Origin: an uncultured Oscillospiraceae bacterium
GTDB lineage: Bacteria > Bacillota > Clostridia > Oscillospirales > Acutalibacteraceae
DNA: 64,000 bases
NCBI GenBank assembly: GCA_900547105.1
Contig: URFL01000006.1
Span: forward strand, 62,001-126,000
Reading direction: 5' to 3'
The translations under genes and the position numbers were made by a program. The notes under the pieces were generated by a model. That model saw only the letters and a list, made by a program, of their open reading frames with translations, was not told the DNA's origin and did no database searches. Shown here one piece after another: positions 61,192 through 64,000 of the stretch. The number at the start of each line of letters is the position of its first letter. Positions within the stretch are counted from its first letter, which is position 1.

Positions 61192-62604
61192 ATGACCCGC
61201 GCACCCCACACCCCGCTGCCGCCGGATCACGAGCCGAAGTGGCTGGGGATTTTTACGAAAGACAAAGCGTTTTACCGCACCTTTTTCCCGCTGCTGGCGA
61301 TCATCACACTGCAGCAGTTGGCGGCGCTGGCGGTGAATATGGCGGACAATCTGATGCTGGGCACCTACACCGAGCTGGCGCTGTCCGGTGCCACGCTGGT
61401 CAACCAGATCCAGTTCACGCTGCAGCAAATTGCCGCCGGCATCGGGCTGGGCATTGTGGTGCTGGCATCGCAATATTGGGGGCAACAGCGCATCCAACCC
61501 ATCAAGCAGATCATCAACATCGGCGTGAAATGCGGGCTGGTGGTCGGCATCTTGTTTTTCGCGATCTGCCAGATCGCGCCGGTGGGGGTGCTGTCGCTGT
61601 TCACCAACGACCGCGCCGTGATCGACGAAGGGGTGCGCTATCTGCGCATCGTTTGCTGGACCTATCTGCTGTTTGCGGTGTCCAACTCGCTGATGTACGC
61701 GCTGCAAAGCGTCGAAACCGCCATCATCGGCACCATCATGTCCATCAGCACCATCTGCATCAACATCTGTTTGAACTATTGCCTGATCTACGGGCATTTC
61801 GGCGCGCCGGAGCTGGGCATCGAGGGCGCCGCCATCGCCACGCTGTGCAGCCGGTTTGTCGAGCTGGTCATCATTCTGGTATATGTGTTGGCGGTGGACA
61901 AAAAGCTGAAAACAAAAGCGCGCGAGCTGCTGCGGGTGGATCTCACCTATCTGCGTCCGTATATCCGTACCGCCTCGCCCATTATCCTCAGCGGGATGCT
62001 GTGGGGGGTGGCGCAGGCGGCGCAAACCGCCGTGCTGGGGCATATCAGCGCCACCGTTATCGCCGCCAACAGCATTGCCACCATCATTTTCCAAATTTTC
62101 GCCGTAGTGGGGATGTCCTGCGCCAATGTGGCATCGGTCACCACCGGCAAAACCATCGGCGCGGGACAGCTGCACAAAATCCGCGCCTACGCCAAAACGA
62201 TGCAAGCCATCTTTTTGCTGGTGGGGCTGACCTTTGGCGGGCTGATGTTTGTGTTCAAAGACGCGATTGTGGGGCTGTACGCCGTTTCGGCGGAAACCAA
62301 AGCGCTGGCGGTGGACTTTTTGACGGTGCTCAGCATCACCACCGTGGGCACCTGTTACGAATATCCGGTGGAGGGCGGTATCATCGCGGGCGGCGGCTCC
62401 ACCAAATACACCGCCATTTGCGACAATCTGTTTATGTGGCTGTTCACCATCCCCTCCGCGTTTTTAAGCGCGTTTGTGTTCCACTTTCCGCCGGTGGTCA
62501 CCTTTTGCTTTCTCAAAGCGGACCAGCTGCTCAAATGCATCCCCAACAGCATTGTGTGCAACCGCTTCCGTTGGGCGCGGGTGTTGACCGCCCCCGCCGA
62601 ATAA
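61192..62604 (+). CDS. MATE family efflux transporter
   Basis: A 470-residue protein with 12 predicted helices of the multidrug and toxin extrusion family. The motif D-N-L-M-L-G near residue 47 and the duplicate Q-x-x-x-G half-repeat around residue 265 are visible. The substrate is unknown. AGGGAGG lies 8 bases before ATG 61192; a longer start upstream was rejected because it precedes the promoter -10 box. It is a single-gene unit with promoter and terminator. Confidence 0.92.
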   Translation: MTRAPHTPLPPDHEPKWLGIFTKDKAFYRTFFPLLAIITLQQLAALAVNMADNLMLGTYTELALSGATLVNQIQFTLQQIAAGIGLGIVVLASQYWGQQRIQPIKQIINIGVKCGLVVGILFFAICQIAPVGVLSLFTNDRAVIDEGVRYLRIVCWTYLLFAVSNSLMYALQSVETAIIGTIMSISTICINICLNYCLIYGHFGAPELGIEGAAIATLCSRFVELVIILVYVLAVDKKLKTKARELLRVDLTYLRPYIRTASPIILSGMLWGVAQAAQTAVLGHISATVIAANSIATIIFQIFAVVGMSCANVASVTTGKTIGAGQLHKIRAYAKTMQAIFLLVGLTFGGLMFVFKDAIVGLYAVSAETKALAVDFLTVLSITTVGTCYEYPVEGGIIAGGGSTKYTAICDNLFMWLFTIPSAFLSAFVFHFPPVVTFCFLKADQLLKCIPNSIVCNRFRWARVLTAPAE

Positions 62605-62611
62605 CGCTGCG

Positions 62612-62656
62612 AAAAGCCCCCGAAAACGGCATTGGCCGCTTTCGGGGGCTTTTTTA
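62612..62656 (+). terminator. Terminator of the MATE gene
   Basis: AAAAGCCCCCGAAA pairs with TTTCGGGGGCTTTT around an inner CGGC/GCCG hairpin, with a T run after it. Confidence 0.93.
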
Positions 62657-62688
62657 TTTACCCGGACAGGCACCGGACAGGGGCGCGC

Positions 62689-62709
62689 CGCATACATATA
62701 CGGTATGCG
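62689..62709 (+). promoter_or_regulatory. Inverted repeat upstream of sigK
   Basis: CGCATAC and GTATGCG, 7 bases apart, lie 19 bases before the sigK ATG. The same stretch contains CATACATA, like the -10 of SigE-type sporulation promoters. It could be a hairpin, operator or promoter piece; no clear -35 was found. Confidence 0.4.
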
Positions 62710-62727
62710 AAAGGAGGCGTTCCCCTC

Positions 62728-63432
62728 ATGTATGCACAACTGCTGCAACTGCTGTCCCGGATGTTTTATATGGCGCTGCATGTGGTCAACTTCAACTCGT
62801 TTCCCCGCCCGCTGTCTGCCGCGCGCGAACGCGAATGTCTGGTCGCCTATCGCGAAAACGGCGATATGGCGGCGCGCGGCGAGCTGATCGAGCACAATTT
62901 GCGGCTGGTGGCGCACATTATCAAAAAATATTACAGCCGCGCCGCCGACCAGGACGATCTGATCTCCATCGGCACCATCGGACTGATCAAAGCGGTCAAC
63001 ACCTTTGATTATACCAAGGGCATCCGACTGGCGACCTACGCCAGCCGCTGTGTGGAAAACGAGATCTTGATGCATTTCCGCGCGGGAAAAAAATCGGCGC
63101 AGGATGTGTCCATTTCCGAACCGATCGACACCGACAAAGACGGTCAGCAGCTCACGCTGATCGATGTGCTGGCGGTGGACGATACCATTGTGGACGATCT
63201 GGAGCTGAAGCTGAACGCCGAAAAGCTGCGCCGCTATATTGCCGAGGTGCTGGACGACCGCGAACAGCAGGTGATCCTTTGGCGGTACGGGCTGGGCGGC
63301 AAAGAACGCACCCAGCGCGAGGTCGCCCGCGCGCTGGACATCTCGCGGTCGTATGTCAGCCGCATCGAAAAGCGGGCGCTGGAAAAGCTCAAAAAGCGCT
63401 ACGAGGCGGGCGACATTCCCCCGCGCCGCTAG
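62728..63432 (+). CDS. sigK: Sporulation sigma factor SigK (pro-form)
   Basis: A 234-residue sigma factor of the late mother cell. A hydrophobic pro-sequence of about 20 residues (L-L-Q-L-L-S-R-M-F start) is followed by F-P-R-P-L-S as in B. subtilis pro-SigK. Region 2 has I-E-H-N-L-R-L-V-A-H-I-I-K-K-Y-Y, D-L-I-S-I-G-T-I-G-L-I-K-A and the core-binding R-L-A-T-Y-A-S-R-C-V-E-N-E-I. Region 4 ends with R-S-Y-V-S-R-I-E-K-R-A-L. The gene is intact, with no intervening skin element. AAAGGAGG lies 10 bases before the ATG. Its stop codon abuts the stop of the convergent gene after it. Confidence 0.93.
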   Translation: MYAQLLQLLSRMFYMALHVVNFNSFPRPLSAARERECLVAYRENGDMAARGELIEHNLRLVAHIIKKYYSRAADQDDLISIGTIGLIKAVNTFDYTKGIRLATYASRCVENEILMHFRAGKKSAQDVSISEPIDTDKDGQQLTLIDVLAVDDTIVDDLELKLNAEKLRRYIAEVLDDREQQVILWRYGLGGKERTQREVARALDISRSYVSRIEKRALEKLKKRYEAGDIPPRR

Positions 63433-63606
63433 TTACAGCGACAGCAGTGTGCGCACCAGCATCACCACAAACAGCACCCCGCCCAGCGCGCTGATGATGC
63501 CGTAAATTTTGCGCGATTCGCGATCATTTTTCTCCTTGGCGAAATAGTACAGTCCCGCGCCGAGTACCAGCGCGCCGATCACGGTTCCGATTATGTTTAC
63601 GATCAT
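63433..63606 (-). CDS. Small two-helix membrane protein
   Basis: A 57-residue protein with two membrane helices (about 3-24 and 37-55) joined by a charged loop, A-K-E-K-N-D-R-E-S-R-K. The start at 63606 has GGAGG 8 bases upstream and overlaps the stop of the P-type ATPase gene by 4 bases (ATGA), so the two are translated together. It may be a helper of the ATPase. Function is unknown. Confidence 0.7.
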   Translation of the reverse strand: MIVNIIGTVIGALVLGAGLYYFAKEKNDRESRKIYGIISALGGVLFVVMLVRTLLSL

Positions 63607-64000
63607 TGTTTTTTCCTCCATTTCAACAGCCATGCCGAATGGGCAATCACCAGCACCGACCCGGCGTTGTGCACCAGCGCTCCCACCACCGGATTCAGTG
63701 TGCCGATCATCGCCAGCACGATGGCTAAAAAGTTCAATCCCATCGAAAAGCTCATATTCACCTTAATGGTGATCATCATGCGTTTGGACAGCGCGACCAG
63801 ATGCGGCAGCTCGTTCACCTCATCGTCCACCAGCGCAATATCGGCGGCATCCACCGCCAGATCGCTGCCTGCGCCGCCCATCGCGATGCCCACATCCGCC
63901 GCTTTCAGCGCCGGAGCATCGTTCACCCCGTCGCCGATCATGCAAACCGCCTGCTGCTCCTCCTGATACCGACGGATCCACGCCAGCTTATCCTCCGGCA
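63603..64000 (-). CDS. Heavy-metal P-type ATPase (C-terminal part, cut by window edge)
   Basis: The last 131 codons of a P1B-type metal-transporting ATPase; the 5' part lies beyond base 64000. The P-domain motif M-I-G-D-G-V-N-D-A-P-A-L and the following A-D-V-G-I-A-M-G hinge are complete, and a C-terminal transmembrane pair follows with N-x-x-x-x-x-x-x-H-N-A-G-S-V-L-V and a final K-W-R-K-K-Q. The H-N-A-G-S motif suggests a Cd/Zn/Co or related type over the Cu type. The gene is coupled to the small membrane protein gene. Confidence 0.88.
   Translation of the reverse strand, partial: PEDKLAWIRRYQEEQQAVCMIGDGVNDAPALKAADVGIAMGGAGSDLAVDAADIALVDDEVNELPHLVALSKRMMITIKVNMSFSMGLNFLAIVLAMIGTLNPVVGALVHNAGSVLVIAHSAWLLKWRKKQ

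Noticed and set aside
62728..63432. Interrupted sigK (skin element)
   Set aside because: The sigK frame is complete with both region 2 and region 4.

Overview
The window reads as chromosomal DNA of a G+C-rich, anaerobic, spore-forming Firmicute of the Clostridia, most like Oscillospiraceae/Ruminococcaceae. The evidence is a confurcating-type [FeFe]-hydrogenase operon, sporulation genes (spoVAC, spoVAD, sigK with a pro-sequence), a type I dockerin on a secreted glycosidase, Gram-positive style AGGAGG ribosome binding sites, and the classical rimP-nusA-rnpM-ylxQ-infB-rbfA-nrnA-truB-ribF order. Almost everything is chromosomal housekeeping. No phage, plasmid, insertion sequence, CRISPR array, rRNA or tRNA gene was seen.

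0-8.7 kb (minus strand): an almost complete shikimate/Phe/Tyr block, aroE-aroK followed by aroF-tyrA-aroB-aroA-aroC-pheA, with a small DUF559 protein at the end. Between aroK and aroF lies a consensus promoter, a 32-codon leader ORF with 10 Phe/Tyr codons and no Trp, and a strong intrinsic terminator whose 5' arm can pair instead with a segment just after the leader stop codon. This is a textbook-shaped ribosome-mediated Phe/Tyr attenuator and the best regulatory find in the window.

8.7-26.3 kb: acpP on the plus strand; then, on the minus strand, a purine-type NCS2 permease with a hairpin leader, a GH31 glycosidase, rsmF, pnp, rpsO, and the long translation/RNA operon from rimP to ribF. RibF is fused in frame to a C-terminal HAD phosphatase domain.

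26.4-36.4 kb (minus): a Gld-like ABC system (ATPase, permease, GldG-like and DUF4340 proteins), aspS and hisS, mgsA, maf and dut.

36.5-40.3 kb (plus): a FAD oxidoreductase with a Rieske domain directly upstream of spoVAC and spoVAD, behind a forespore-type promoter. The usual third gene, spoVAE, is absent, and an island of intergenic repeats follows.

40.3-49.2 kb: ychF, an ABC exporter and secA (minus); a DUF2975/HTH pair and a Thr-rich D,D-carboxypeptidase lipoprotein (plus); a PocR/AraC regulator (minus).

49.4-64 kb: a dockerin-bearing GH9-like enzyme divergent from the AraC regulator, a second repeat island, a hemolysin III gene with a palindromic operator, the hydrogenase operon, an orphan solute-binding lipoprotein, a MATE exporter, sigK, and the 3' end of a metal P-type ATPase cut by the window edge.

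The repeat islands contain several copies of an element with conserved ends and a central hairpin whose sequence changes while its self-complementarity is kept. Starts were moved from the longest possible ORF where a Shine-Dalgarno sequence or family alignment argued for it; this is stated in each entry.
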